From JBCBGF01 sp039193455 (GTDB lineage: Bacteria > Pseudomonadota > Alphaproteobacteria > Rhodobacterales > Rhodobacteraceae): a stretch of DNA of 64,000 nucleotides. Below are positions 17,704 through 25,675 of this stretch, one piece after another. The stretch lies in NCBI GenBank assembly GCA_039193455.1, contig JBCCWO010000016.1, positions 22,741 to 86,740 on the forward strand. The letters are read 5' to 3'. Position 1 is the stretch's first letter. Each line of letters begins with the position of its first letter. A model generated the notes under the pieces. That model was not told the origin of the DNA. It saw only the letters and a program-made list of their open reading frames with translations, and did no database searches. Made by a program: the position numbers and the translations under genes.

Positions 17704-18437
17704 ACCGGCGTCAGCGGCACGCGGCCATGGTCGCTCAGCACCCAGGCACTTCGGCCCTCAAACACCGCCGCCGTCAGCGGGGCGCCATAGCCGGCGCCGG
17801 TGTCCAGATTCACTCGGTTGCCGTAATGCGTAGCCGTATCAATCGGCGTGTGGCCATGCACGATCAGCCAGGGATGCACGCGGGTATCGTTGAGAAACTC
17901 GCCCCGGATCCACACCAGATCCTGCGGCGACTGCTCACTTAGCGGCAGCCCCGGCCGAATGCCCGCATGCACAAACAAAAGCTCGCGCGTTTCATGCCAT
18001 AACGGCAGGCGGCGGAGAAACCGGTGATGGTCTTCGGGCACCTTCTCCTGCGTCTCGCGCATCACCTTGCCGCGCCCGGTCAAAAACCCCGTCCCGATGC
18101 CATAGGAAGCCAGCGTTTCGCGCCCGCCAATGCGCGCATCAAGCCAGGACAACCCACCGTTCGCCCCAGACGCATTGCCCTGGGCCGCATCAAGGTGATC
18201 CAGAAACATCTGGTCGTGATTGCCGCTGAGAACGATCCAGCGATTGCCCGCGTCAAGCCCGTCGAGCAAAAAGTCGATCACACCCGAACTGTCGGGTCCG
18301 CGATCCACCAGATCTCCCAGATGCACGACAGGCGCGGCCGGGTCCTCCACACGCGCCCGATCTTCTGCGATCCGCGCATGGGCGGTGCGCAACATACCGA
18401 GCTGTCCGTGGATGTCACCAATTGCGTAAATGCGCAT
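17700..18437 (-). CDS. Metallophosphoesterase, PPP-family serine/threonine phosphatase
   Basis: The 245 residues carry the full calcineurin-like set: GDIHGQ near the N-terminus, GDLVDRG, GNHDQM, and later HGHT, with the second histidine in FVHAG. These bind two metal ions and cleave phosphoesters. The length and motifs are those of bacterial PrpA/PrpB-like or ApaH-like enzymes, so phosphoprotein or diadenosine tetraphosphate substrates are both possible. It ends against the aromatic operon and is 45 bases downstream of serA on the same strand. Confidence 0.9.
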   Translation of the reverse strand: MRIYAIGDIHGQLGMLRTAHARIAEDRARVEDPAAPVVHLGDLVDRGPDSSGVIDFLLDGLDAGNRWIVLSGNHDQMFLDHLDAAQGNASGANGGLSWLDARIGGRETLASYGIGTGFLTGRGKVMRETQEKVPEDHHRFLRRLPLWHETRELLFVHAGIRPGLPLSEQSPQDLVWIRGEFLNDTRVHPWLIVHGHTPIDTATHYGNRVNLDTGAGYGAPLTAAVFEGRSAWVLSDHGRVPLTPV

Positions 18438-18482
18438 GGCGCACGCTAACCTGCCGTGCTCACTGAGAAAACCCCAATCGGC

Positions 18483-20078
18483 CTAGGCCACGTCGAATTC
18501 CAGCGGACGGATCGACTGAAACAGGTTCGTCGCCGCCAGCTTGTCGATCACCGCCTGCGGGATCGGGTCATCGACGTAGAGCAGCGCGATTGCATCCTTG
18601 CCCCGGTCGGACCGGCCAAGGGTAAAGTTTGCGATGTTCACGCCGTTGTCGCCCATGGTGTTCCCAAGCGCCCCGATGATGCCCGGCACGTCTTCGTTGG
18701 TGGTGTACAGCATGTGCTGGCCGATTTCGGCATCGATCGTGATGCCCTTGATCTGGATGAACCGTGGCTTGCCATCGCTGAATACGGTGCCCGCAATCGA
18801 CCGCTCACGCTCGGCGGTGACAACAGTCAGTTTGATATAGGCATCGAACACACCGGTCTTGCCCTGCGTCGTCGTCGTGATATCGATCCCGCGATCCTTC
18901 GCGATCACCGGGGCCGACACCATGTTCACGTCCGGGTTGGTGGCCTTCATCACACCCGCGACCGAGGCCGCGTTCAGTGCTTCGGTGTTCATCTCGGCCA
19001 CCGCGCCATTGTACAGGATGTTGACGGCCTTGATCGGTTCATCCGTCATCTGGCCGACAAAAGCGCCCAGGTTCTTGGCAAGGCTCACCCACGGGCCCAT
19101 CACCTTGGCCTCTTCCGCCGTGACAGAGGGCATATTCAGCGCGTTAGACACTGCTCCGGTCAGCAGATAGTCCGACATCTGCTCGGCCACCTGCAGGGCG
19201 ACGTTCTCTTGCGCCTCGGTCGTCGCGGCGCCCAGATGCGGGGTCACCACCACATTGGGCAGGTTGAAAAGCGGGCTCTCGGTCGCGGGTTCAACGGCAA
19301 AGACGTCAAACGCCGCACCCGCCACATGCCCGGACTGAAGCGCCGCGGCCAAAGCCGCCTCATCGACCAGACCGCCACGGGCACAGTTCACAATCCGCAC
19401 ACCCGGCTTCAGCTTGGCAATCGCGTCCGCGGACAAGATGTTGCGGGTCTTGTCCGTCAGGGGCACGTGAAAGGTGATAAAGTCCGACCGGCCCAGCAGG
19501 TCGTCAAGCTCGACCTTCTGCACGCCCATCTTGTCGGCGCGCTCCTCGCTCAGGAACGGGTCATAGGCGATGACCTTCATCTTCAGCCCCTGCGCCCGTT
19601 CGCACACGATCGACCCGATATTGCCCGCGCCGATCACGCCCAGCGTCTTGGCGGTCAGCTCAACCCCCATGAACCGCGATTTCTCCCATTTGCCCGCATG
19701 GGTCGAGGCATTGGCCTCGGGGATCTGCCGCGCGACGGCAAGCATCATCGCAATCGCATGTTCGGCGGTGGTGATCGAGTTGCCAAAGGGCGTGTTCATG
19801 ACGATCACCCCCTGTTTCGACGCCGTCGGGATATCGACATTGTCGACCCCGATCCCGGCCCGGCCGATCACCTTGAGGTTCGGGGCATGGGCCAGGACCT
19901 TGTCGCTGACCTTGGTGGCCGAACGGATCGCGAGACCGTCAAAGTCGCCGATCACGCTCAGCAGCTTTTCTTTGTCCTTCCCGATGGTCGGGTCGAAGGT
20001 CACGTCGATTCCGCGATCGCGAAAGATCTGGACGGCGGTTTCGGACAGCTTGTCAGAGACGAGCACTTTGGGTGTCAT
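18483..20078 (-). CDS. serA: D-3-phosphoglycerate dehydrogenase, long ACT-domain form
   Basis: SerA oxidises 3-phosphoglycerate to start serine synthesis. The 531 residues are the long form: an N-terminal substrate domain (KVIGRAGIGVDNVDIPTASKQGVIV), an NAD domain (LGVIGAGNIGSIVCERAQG), catalytic Arg-Glu-His (NCARGGLVDEAAL, VTPHLGAAT), an intervening domain, and a C-terminal ACT domain (YTTNEDVPGIIGALGNTMGDNGVNIANFTLGR) for serine feedback. It is downstream of serC in one operon, separated by 97 bases that hold 11-bp repeats. Confidence 0.97.
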   Translation of the reverse strand: MTPKVLVSDKLSETAVQIFRDRGIDVTFDPTIGKDKEKLLSVIGDFDGLAIRSATKVSDKVLAHAPNLKVIGRAGIGVDNVDIPTASKQGVIVMNTPFGNSITTAEHAIAMMLAVARQIPEANASTHAGKWEKSRFMGVELTAKTLGVIGAGNIGSIVCERAQGLKMKVIAYDPFLSEERADKMGVQKVELDDLLGRSDFITFHVPLTDKTRNILSADAIAKLKPGVRIVNCARGGLVDEAALAAALQSGHVAGAAFDVFAVEPATESPLFNLPNVVVTPHLGAATTEAQENVALQVAEQMSDYLLTGAVSNALNMPSVTAEEAKVMGPWVSLAKNLGAFVGQMTDEPIKAVNILYNGAVAEMNTEALNAASVAGVMKATNPDVNMVSAPVIAKDRGIDITTTTQGKTGVFDAYIKLTVVTAERERSIAGTVFSDGKPRFIQIKGITIDAEIGQHMLYTTNEDVPGIIGALGNTMGDNGVNIANFTLGRSDRGKDAIALLYVDDPIPQAVIDKLAATNLFQSIRPLEFDVA

Positions 20079-20130
20079 TTGTTCATATCCTGTTAAGGTT
20101 CTGGGACCTGATAGGGAAATCTGCGCAGCG

Positions 20131-20173
20131 CGGTGTACGCGCTGTGTACGGGGTGTGTACGGGTTGTGCGGGG
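20131..20173. repeat. 11-bp tandem repeats between serC and serA
   Basis: Four imperfect units read CGGTGTACGCG, CTGTGTACGGG, GTGTGTACGGG and TTGTGCGGGG, in exact 11-base phase from 20131. The core GTGTACG repeats once per helical turn. The block lies in the short serC-serA gap, on the mRNA leading into serA. Confidence 0.65.
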
Positions 20174-20175
20174 CC

Positions 20176-21330
20176 TCAGGCGGCCTCGGTCAGGGCGGCG
20201 ATCTCGGCCTCGAACGCCCAGGCAAGCCAGGGCATCAGCGCCTGCAGATCGGCGGTCTCTACCGTTCCGCCGCACCAGATCCGCAATCCCGGCGGCGCAT
20301 CGCGATAGGCACCGATGTCATAGGCGACGCCCTCGGTCTCCAACCGCTTGGCCACCGCCTTGGCAAAGGCCGCACCATCGCTGATCCGCGCATCCGAAAA
20401 CTTCAGACAAACGCTGGTGTTCGACCGCGTCGTCGGATCCGCCGCGAGGAAATCGATCCAGTCGTGGTGGGCCACAAACGTCTCTATTGCTGCGGTATTC
20501 GCGTCTGCCCGCGCGATCAGCCCGGCCAGCCCACCCACACTGCGCGCCCAAGCCAGCGCCTGAAGATAGTCTTCCACGGCCAGCATCGACGGCGTGTTGA
20601 TCGTGGCCCCTTCAAAGATGCCCTCGATCAGTTTCCCGCCCTTGGTCAGCCGGAAAATCTTCGGCAACGGCCAGGCCGGCGTATAGCTTTCCAGACGTTC
20701 CACGGCCCGGGGGCTCAGGATCAGCATCCCATGCGCCGCCTCACCGCCCAGCACCTTCTGCCAGGAGAATGTGGTGACATCGAGCGCCTCCCAGGGCAGG
20801 TCCATCGCAAACGCCGCCGAGGTCGCATCACAGATCGTCAAACCCGCCCGATCCGCTGGAATAGACACTGTTCTTGGCACCCGAACACCGCTCGTCGTGC
20901 CGTTCCAGGTGAAGACGACATCCTTGTCGAAATCCACCTGTGCAAAGTCGACAATATCGCCGTAGTCCGCGGTGCGCACCGTCGCATCAAGCTTGAGCTG
21001 CTTGACCGCATCCGTCACCCATCCCGCGCCAAAGCTTTCCCACGCGAGGACTTCCACGCCCCGCGCACCCAAAAGCGACCACATCGCCATCTCAACAGCG
21101 CCGGTGTCCGACGCAGGCACGATGCCGATGCGGTAATCGTCTGGAATCCCCAGCAAATCCCGCGTCTCTTCGATCGCAGCTTTCAGTTTGGCCTTGCCAA
21201 CCGCAGCGCGATGCGACCGGCCCAACGCAGCGTCGGACAGACCATCCAGGGTAAATGTGGGGGGCTTGGCACAGGGGCCAGAAGAAAAACGCGGATTGAC
21301 CGGCCGCGTCGCCGGTGTCGTGGTGCTCAT
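20176..21330 (-). CDS. serC: Phosphoserine aminotransferase
   Basis: SerC makes phosphoserine from 3-phosphohydroxypyruvate, using PLP and glutamate. The start chosen is the ATG at 21330, which follows GGAAGGA and gives 384 residues (MSTTTPATRPVNPRFSSGPCAKPPTF), the usual alphaproteobacterial form; a longer reading to 21414 would cross the leader RNA. The PLP lysine region is FSWQKVLGGEAAHGMLILSPRA. serA follows. The leader carries a serC-type RNA structure that places the ribosome site in a hairpin loop. Confidence 0.96.
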   Translation of the reverse strand: MSTTTPATRPVNPRFSSGPCAKPPTFTLDGLSDAALGRSHRAAVGKAKLKAAIEETRDLLGIPDDYRIGIVPASDTGAVEMAMWSLLGARGVEVLAWESFGAGWVTDAVKQLKLDATVRTADYGDIVDFAQVDFDKDVVFTWNGTTSGVRVPRTVSIPADRAGLTICDATSAAFAMDLPWEALDVTTFSWQKVLGGEAAHGMLILSPRAVERLESYTPAWPLPKIFRLTKGGKLIEGIFEGATINTPSMLAVEDYLQALAWARSVGGLAGLIARADANTAAIETFVAHHDWIDFLAADPTTRSNTSVCLKFSDARISDGAAFAKAVAKRLETEGVAYDIGAYRDAPPGLRIWCGGTVETADLQALMPWLAWAFEAEIAALTEAA

Positions 21331-21375
21331 CTGAGATATCCTTCCAGATATATGCCCCTCGTTGGGGAGGGGTGT
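21331..21375 (-). promoter_or_regulatory. serC-motif leader RNA
   Basis: Two consecutive hairpins precede the serC start on the minus strand. The first is CCCCTC/GAGGGG with a six-base loop (21355-21372). The second is ATATC/GATAT (21336-21351), whose loop exposes the GGAAG ribosome site. This layout matches the serC RNA motif described upstream of serC in Alphaproteobacteria; the ligand or effector of that motif is not known to me. Additional upstream bases to about 21400 may belong to it. Confidence 0.7.
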
Positions 21376-21591
21376 CCCACGGACGCTGCTACGGAACGGA
21401 GAAAAGAATGGCAAGGGCGTTTGGTGCGACCGACCACCCCATTCCGCCCAATGTCTTCATCCTTCGCCACCGGGTTCGACACGGACGGTCGCAAACGCAC
21501 AAAAATCAGGCGTGGCGGCACCGTTGGCGCCGCGCGCCCGGCAAACTGCGTGACATACGGGAACGGTCCCGCACGCTGTTAGTCGCAGGTC

Positions 21592-21696
21592 GTCTAGGGT
21601 TCCGCCGCACCTCCTCCCGCGGGGCTGGTCCGAGAGACGACGCCCGCGCGGCCAACTCCGCCCGGGTACACGGCGGGACAAAATCCCGGGAGAGCA
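21592..21696 (+). promoter_or_regulatory. Guanidine-I (ykkC) riboswitch aptamer
   Basis: Three conserved blocks of the ykkC class appear in order: CTAGGGTTCCG (21594-21604), CTGGTCCGAGAGAC (21625-21638), and a block at 21668-21693 containing ACACGGCGGGACAAAA followed by TCCCGGGAGA. Variable stems fill the gaps. This class binds free guanidine and switches on importers, exporters and degradation enzymes. It lies about 90 bases before an ABC importer operon that ends in a ureohydrolase, which fits induction by guanidine. Confidence 0.93.
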
Positions 21697-21782
21697 CTGC
21701 ACCTGGTTTGACCGATCTCTCAGGTTCCGCCTCGGTCACCCCCTTTTTCTCGTTTGGCGGAACGTCGCTAGGGGGATCACCC
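21697..21782 (+). promoter_or_regulatory. Riboswitch expression platform with ribosome-site pairing
   Basis: The ribosome site AGGGGG (21770-21775), seven bases before the ATG, can pair with CCCCCT (21739-21744). GGCGGAAC (21756-21763) can pair with GTTCCGCC at 21724-21731 or with the identical GTTCCGCC inside the aptamer (21599-21606). These pairings cross, so they are alternative or pseudoknotted. A 7-bp stem TGACCGA/TCGGTCA (21709-21738) precedes a five-T run and could act as a weak terminator. Upstream, 21400-21590 holds no gene and presumably the promoter. Confidence 0.55.
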
Positions 21783-22844
21783 ATGTTTGCACTTCGCCAT
21801 CTCGCTGCCGCTGCCGCCGCCGCCCTTGCGGTGGGCTTCGCAGCCCCGTCCGTTGCGCAGGAAAAAACGGAATTCCGCGTCGCCTGGTCAATCTATGTCG
21901 GCTGGATGCCCTGGGGCTATCTGGAAGACAGCGGCATCATGGACAAATGGGCCGAGAAATACGGAATCGATGTCGAGATCGTTCAAATTAACGATTACGT
22001 CGAGTCGATCAACCAATACACCGCCGGCGCGTTCGATGGCGTCTCGGCCACGAATATGGATACGCTGTCGATCCCATCGGGCGGCGGGGTGGATACCACC
22101 GCGCTGATCGTGGGCGATTTCTCGAACGGCAATGACGCGGTGATCCTCAAAGGCGACGGCGATCTGGCCAGCCTTGCGGGCAAGCCGGTAAACCTCGTGG
22201 AACTGTCGGTGTCGCACTACCTGCTGGCCCGCGCTTTGGACAGCGTGGACCTGCGCGAGGCCGATCTGGCGAGCGTGATCAACACCTCGGATGCCGACAT
22301 GATCGCGGCCTTTGCCACCGATGATGTTGAAGCGGTTGTGACGTGGAATCCGCTCGTCTCCACCATTCTGGAAGATCCGAGCGCCACCAAGCTCTTCGAC
22401 AGCTCCGATATCCCCGGCGAGATCATCGATCTGATGGTGGTGAACACCGAAACGCTCACCGCGAACCCTGATTTCGGCAAGGCCATGGTGGGCGCCTGGT
22501 ATGAGGTAATGGGCCTCATGGCTGCGGGGGACGCAGAGGTTCTGACCGCGATGGCCGAAGCCTCGGGCACGGATCTGGAAGGCTACAAGGCGCAGCTTGC
22601 CTCGACCGAGATGTTCTATGACCCCGCCGATGCGGTGGCCTTCACGCAAGGTGCGGAACTGCCGGCGACCATGGTCAGCGTGGCCGAGTTCCTGTTCGAC
22701 AAGGGCATCCTCGGCGAAGGCGCGCCGTCTGCGGATTTCGTCGGCGTGGCCTATCCGGATGGGTCGACCACGGGCGACGCGAACAACGTCAAGTTCCGCT
22801 TTGACACGACCTACATGCAGATGGCCGCCGACGGCGCACTGTAA
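21783..22844 (+). CDS. ABC transporter substrate-binding protein, predicted guanidine-specific
   Basis: The 353-residue protein begins with a signal peptide (MFALRHLAAAAAAALAVGFAAPSVAQ), so the mature form is periplasmic. It belongs to the NMT1/TauA-like binding-protein group seen beside nitrate, taurine and riboswitch-linked importers. The region TEFRVAWSIYVGWMPWGYLEDSG starts the binding lobe, with two aromatic residues that could stack on a planar cation. The start ATG follows AGGGGGA. It is the first gene after the guanidine-I riboswitch, and permease and ATPase genes follow, so guanidine is the likely ligand. Confidence 0.85.
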   Translation: MFALRHLAAAAAAALAVGFAAPSVAQEKTEFRVAWSIYVGWMPWGYLEDSGIMDKWAEKYGIDVEIVQINDYVESINQYTAGAFDGVSATNMDTLSIPSGGGVDTTALIVGDFSNGNDAVILKGDGDLASLAGKPVNLVELSVSHYLLARALDSVDLREADLASVINTSDADMIAAFATDDVEAVVTWNPLVSTILEDPSATKLFDSSDIPGEIIDLMVVNTETLTANPDFGKAMVGAWYEVMGLMAAGDAEVLTAMAEASGTDLEGYKAQLASTEMFYDPADAVAFTQGAELPATMVSVAEFLFDKGILGEGAPSADFVGVAYPDGSTTGDANNVKFRFDTTYMQMAADGAL

Positions 22845-22870
22845 GCGCCACGTCTTCGGAGGGCAGAGCC

Positions 22871-23683
22871 ATGCGGCTCATCAACCGCGCGCCGGGGGTC
22901 GCGCTCAAGGCGGCTCTGATCGCTCTGCCCTTCGTCTTATGCTTTGTAGCCTACAGCATCGGGTCGCAGATCCGGCTGGCCGAGAACCCTTCGGACAAGC
23001 TCCTCCCCGCTCCATCGACGATCGCGGCCACGGCCGAGCGGCTGTTCACCGAACCGGACCGCCGGTCTGACCGCATCCTGCTCTGGCACGATACGGCGGC
23101 CAGCTTGCAAAGGCTGTTCCTCGGCGTGGGGATCTCTGCGGCGCTGGCCACGATCATCGGCCTTCTCATCGGCCTGTTGCCCCACGTGCGCGCCTCGCTC
23201 GCGGGGTTCGTCGCGGTTCTGTCGATGATCCCCCCGCTGGCCGTCTTACCGATCCTCTTCATCGTCTTCGGTCTGGGCGAGCTGTCGAAAGTCGTCCTGA
23301 TCATCGTCGGCATCCTGCCCTTCCTGATCCGCGATCTTTCGGCCCGTGTGATCGAGATCCCGCGCGAGATGATCGTGAAGGCAGAAACGCTGGGGGCCTC
23401 AAGCCTTGTGATCGGGTTGCGCGTGGCCTTGCCGCAAATCCTGCCGCGCCTGATCCAGGCCGTGCGGCTGTCGCTTGGCCCCGCCTGGCTGTTTCTTATC
23501 GCCGCCGAGGCGATCGCATCGGAACAGGGGCTGGGGTACCGCATCTTTCTGGTGCGACGCTTCCTCGCCATGGACGTGATCCTGACCTACGTGATCTGGA
23601 TCACCCTTCTGGCCTTCCTGATGGATCTTGCGCTGCGCTGGCTCTCGCGCCGTCTGTTCCCCTGGGCCGAGGCGGGGCTATGA
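22871..23683 (+). CDS. ABC transporter permease, predicted guanidine importer
   Basis: The 270-residue inner-membrane protein has about six hydrophobic segments, the first being ALKAALIALPFVLCFVAYSIG. The cytoplasmic coupling loop EIPREMIVKAETLGASSLVIGLRVALPQILPRLI carries the EAA-type motif typical of SsuC/TauC permeases. Its stop overlaps the ATPase start by ATGA. It forms the channel of the riboswitch-controlled importer. Confidence 0.88.
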   Translation: MRLINRAPGVALKAALIALPFVLCFVAYSIGSQIRLAENPSDKLLPAPSTIAATAERLFTEPDRRSDRILLWHDTAASLQRLFLGVGISAALATIIGLLIGLLPHVRASLAGFVAVLSMIPPLAVLPILFIVFGLGELSKVVLIIVGILPFLIRDLSARVIEIPREMIVKAETLGASSLVIGLRVALPQILPRLIQAVRLSLGPAWLFLIAAEAIASEQGLGYRIFLVRRFLAMDVILTYVIWITLLAFLMDLALRWLSRRLFPWAEAGL

Positions 23684-24447
23684 GCTTTGTGACTGCCACC
23701 GATATCTTTCAGTCCTACGGCGGGCGCGCGATCCTTGAACGCGTGAACGTCACGGTCGACGAAGGCGAGTTCATCTCCATCGTCGGGGCCTCGGGCTGCG
23801 GCAAATCCACGTTCCTGCGCCTGCTCTTGGCGCAAGAGCGTCCCACCCGTGGCGAAATTCGCGTTGCCGGTGCCGAGCCCGCGCAGGAACCGGGGCTGGA
23901 CCGGGGTGTGGTGTTCCAGCGCTATTCGGTCTTCCCGCACATGACCGTGCGCGAAAACATCGTGGCGGGCGAAAGCTTCCGCACCCGGTGGGGCGCCTTT
24001 CGCGGGGCCGAGCGGCGCGCAGCACTGGCGCGTGCGGATGAGACGCTTGCCCGGATCGGGCTGGACCATGTGGCTGACAACTACCCGGCAACCCTGTCCG
24101 GCGGCATGCAGCAACGCCTCGCCATCGGGCAGGCGCTGACGGCGAAACCGCGCATCCTGCTGCTCGACGAACCCTTCGGCGCGCTCGATCCGGGTACGCG
24201 GTTGTCGATGCATGACTTCCTGCAGGATTTGCGGGCCGAGACCGGCATGACCGTCTTTATGGTCACTCACGATCTGGAAGAGGGCTTCAAGCTGTGCGAC
24301 CGGGTTCTGGTGTTAGACAATCCCCGCTGGGACCCGACCGACCCCAACGCCTATGGCGCCACCATCACTTACGACTTCGACGCCCGCGACGGCGGCATCC
24401 CCTATCAACGCCTTACGGAGGAAACCCATGTTCTTCGCCCCGCCTGA
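23680..24447 (+). CDS. ABC transporter ATP-binding protein, predicted guanidine importer
   Basis: The 255 residues contain Walker A GASGCGKST, the signature LSGGMQQRLAIGQAL, Walker B ILLLDEPFGALD and the switch histidine in VTHDLEEGF. It energises the adjacent permease. The C-terminal tail beyond residue 210 (NPRWDPTDPNAYGATITYDFDARDG) is an extension often seen in this importer subgroup. The gene overlaps both the permease (ATGA) and the ureohydrolase start (20 bases), so all three are coupled. Confidence 0.9.
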   Translation: MSFVTATDIFQSYGGRAILERVNVTVDEGEFISIVGASGCGKSTFLRLLLAQERPTRGEIRVAGAEPAQEPGLDRGVVFQRYSVFPHMTVRENIVAGESFRTRWGAFRGAERRAALARADETLARIGLDHVADNYPATLSGGMQQRLAIGQALTAKPRILLLDEPFGALDPGTRLSMHDFLQDLRAETGMTVFMVTHDLEEGFKLCDRVLVLDNPRWDPTDPNAYGATITYDFDARDGGIPYQRLTEETHVLRPA

Positions 24448-25675
24448 CCGTACCCGGTCACACCACCCCGGCGATCTCAGGCGGGACGACCGCCGCCATC
24501 ACCACCCCGATCTGAGTAAGCTGCAGGGCTGGAAATCCATGCAGGCCGAGGCGGACATCCCCGAGGGCCGGTGGGAGGAAGAGCGGAAATGGGCGCTTCG
24601 CATGGGTCTGACGGGGGCGGACAGTATCGAGGACAAGTCGATCCCGACCTTTGCGCGGGGCGAGCTGCCCCATTACGCCGGGATCAACACGTTTCTGAAC
24701 GCGCCCTACGCCGAGGATGTGACCGAGGTGGGCGACTATGATGCGACCGCGCTTGGCATCCCCTTCGATGGGGGGACCACCTATCGCCCTGGGACGCGGT
24801 TCGGGCCACAGGGCATTCGCAAGATCTCTTCGCTCTACACGCCCTACAATTACGAGATGGGGATCGACCTGCGCGAGCAGATGACGCTGTGCGATGCGGG
24901 CGATGTGTTCACCATTCCCGCCAATATCGAGAAAAGCTTTGACCAGATCAGCCGCGCGGTGAGCCACGTGTTCTCGTCCGGCAGCTTCCCGATCATGATG
25001 GGGGGCGATCACTCCATCGGCTTTCCCTGCGTGCGCGGTATCGCGGAGTGCACATCGAAGAAGATCGGCATCGTCCACTTCGACCGCCACGCCGACATCC
25101 AGGAAAAAGACCTGGATGAACGGATGCATACGACCCCTTGGTTCCACTCCACGAACCTGCCCAATGTGCCCGCCAGAAACCTGGTACAAGTGGGCATCGG
25201 CGGCTGGCAGGTCCCGCGCGAGGCGGTGAAGGTCGCGCGCGAGCGTGAGACCAACATCATCACAATGAGCGACATGGAGAAGATGGGCGTCGACAAGACC
25301 GCCGAGATGGCGCTGGAGATGGCGTGGGACGGGGTCGATATGGTCTATATGTCCTTCGACATTGACAGCATCGATTGCGGTTTTGTCCCTGGCACCGGCT
25401 GGCCCGAACCGGGCGGGTTTTTGCCGCGCGAGGCGCTGGCGCTCGCCTCCAAGGTTGCTGCTGAGGGCATTTGCGGGATGGAACTGGTCGAGGTCTCGCC
25501 ACCCTACGACCAATCCGAGATCACCGCCCTCATGGGCACCCGCGTGATCGTGGACGTGCTGGGCAGCCTCGTGGCCTCGGGCAACCTGGGCAAGCACAAG
25601 GGACATATCGACAAACCCGTCACCATCCCGCCGGGCGAGGATGCAGGCCGCAGGAGGTGGTGCAATGCCACATGA
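24428..25675 (+). CDS. gdmH: Ureohydrolase, predicted nickel-dependent guanidine hydrolase (GdmH-like)
   Basis: This 415-residue arginase-fold enzyme likely splits guanidine to urea and ammonia. The ATG at 24428 follows ACGGAGGA. Metal ligands are all visible: His195 (GGDHS), Asp219, His221 and Asp223 (HFDRHAD), Asp311 and Asp313 (SFDIDSID). Arg220 replaces the Ala common in agmatinases and arginases, and the VPGTGWPEPGG loop and a long N-terminal extension (about 80 residues, with HHH at 24-26) match what I recall of cyanobacterial GdmH. Riboswitch control supports guanidine over agmatine. It overlaps the next gene by 11 bases. Confidence 0.85.
   Translation: MFFAPPDRTRSHHPGDLRRDDRRHHHPDLSKLQGWKSMQAEADIPEGRWEEERKWALRMGLTGADSIEDKSIPTFARGELPHYAGINTFLNAPYAEDVTEVGDYDATALGIPFDGGTTYRPGTRFGPQGIRKISSLYTPYNYEMGIDLREQMTLCDAGDVFTIPANIEKSFDQISRAVSHVFSSGSFPIMMGGDHSIGFPCVRGIAECTSKKIGIVHFDRHADIQEKDLDERMHTTPWFHSTNLPNVPARNLVQVGIGGWQVPREAVKVARERETNIITMSDMEKMGVDKTAEMALEMAWDGVDMVYMSFDIDSIDCGFVPGTGWPEPGGFLPREALALASKVAAEGICGMELVEVSPPYDQSEITALMGTRVIVDVLGSLVASGNLGKHKGHIDKPVTIPPGEDAGRRRWCNAT

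Noticed and set aside
21465..21500. GGTTCGAC segment resembling a tRNA T-arm
   Set aside because: No matching acceptor, D-arm or anticodon stem around it.
21691..21722. GGGAGAG followed by CTCTCAGG, reminiscent of a glycine riboswitch
   Set aside because: The spacing is too short and the conserved GCCGAAGG core is missing; the 5' part belongs to the guanidine-I aptamer.
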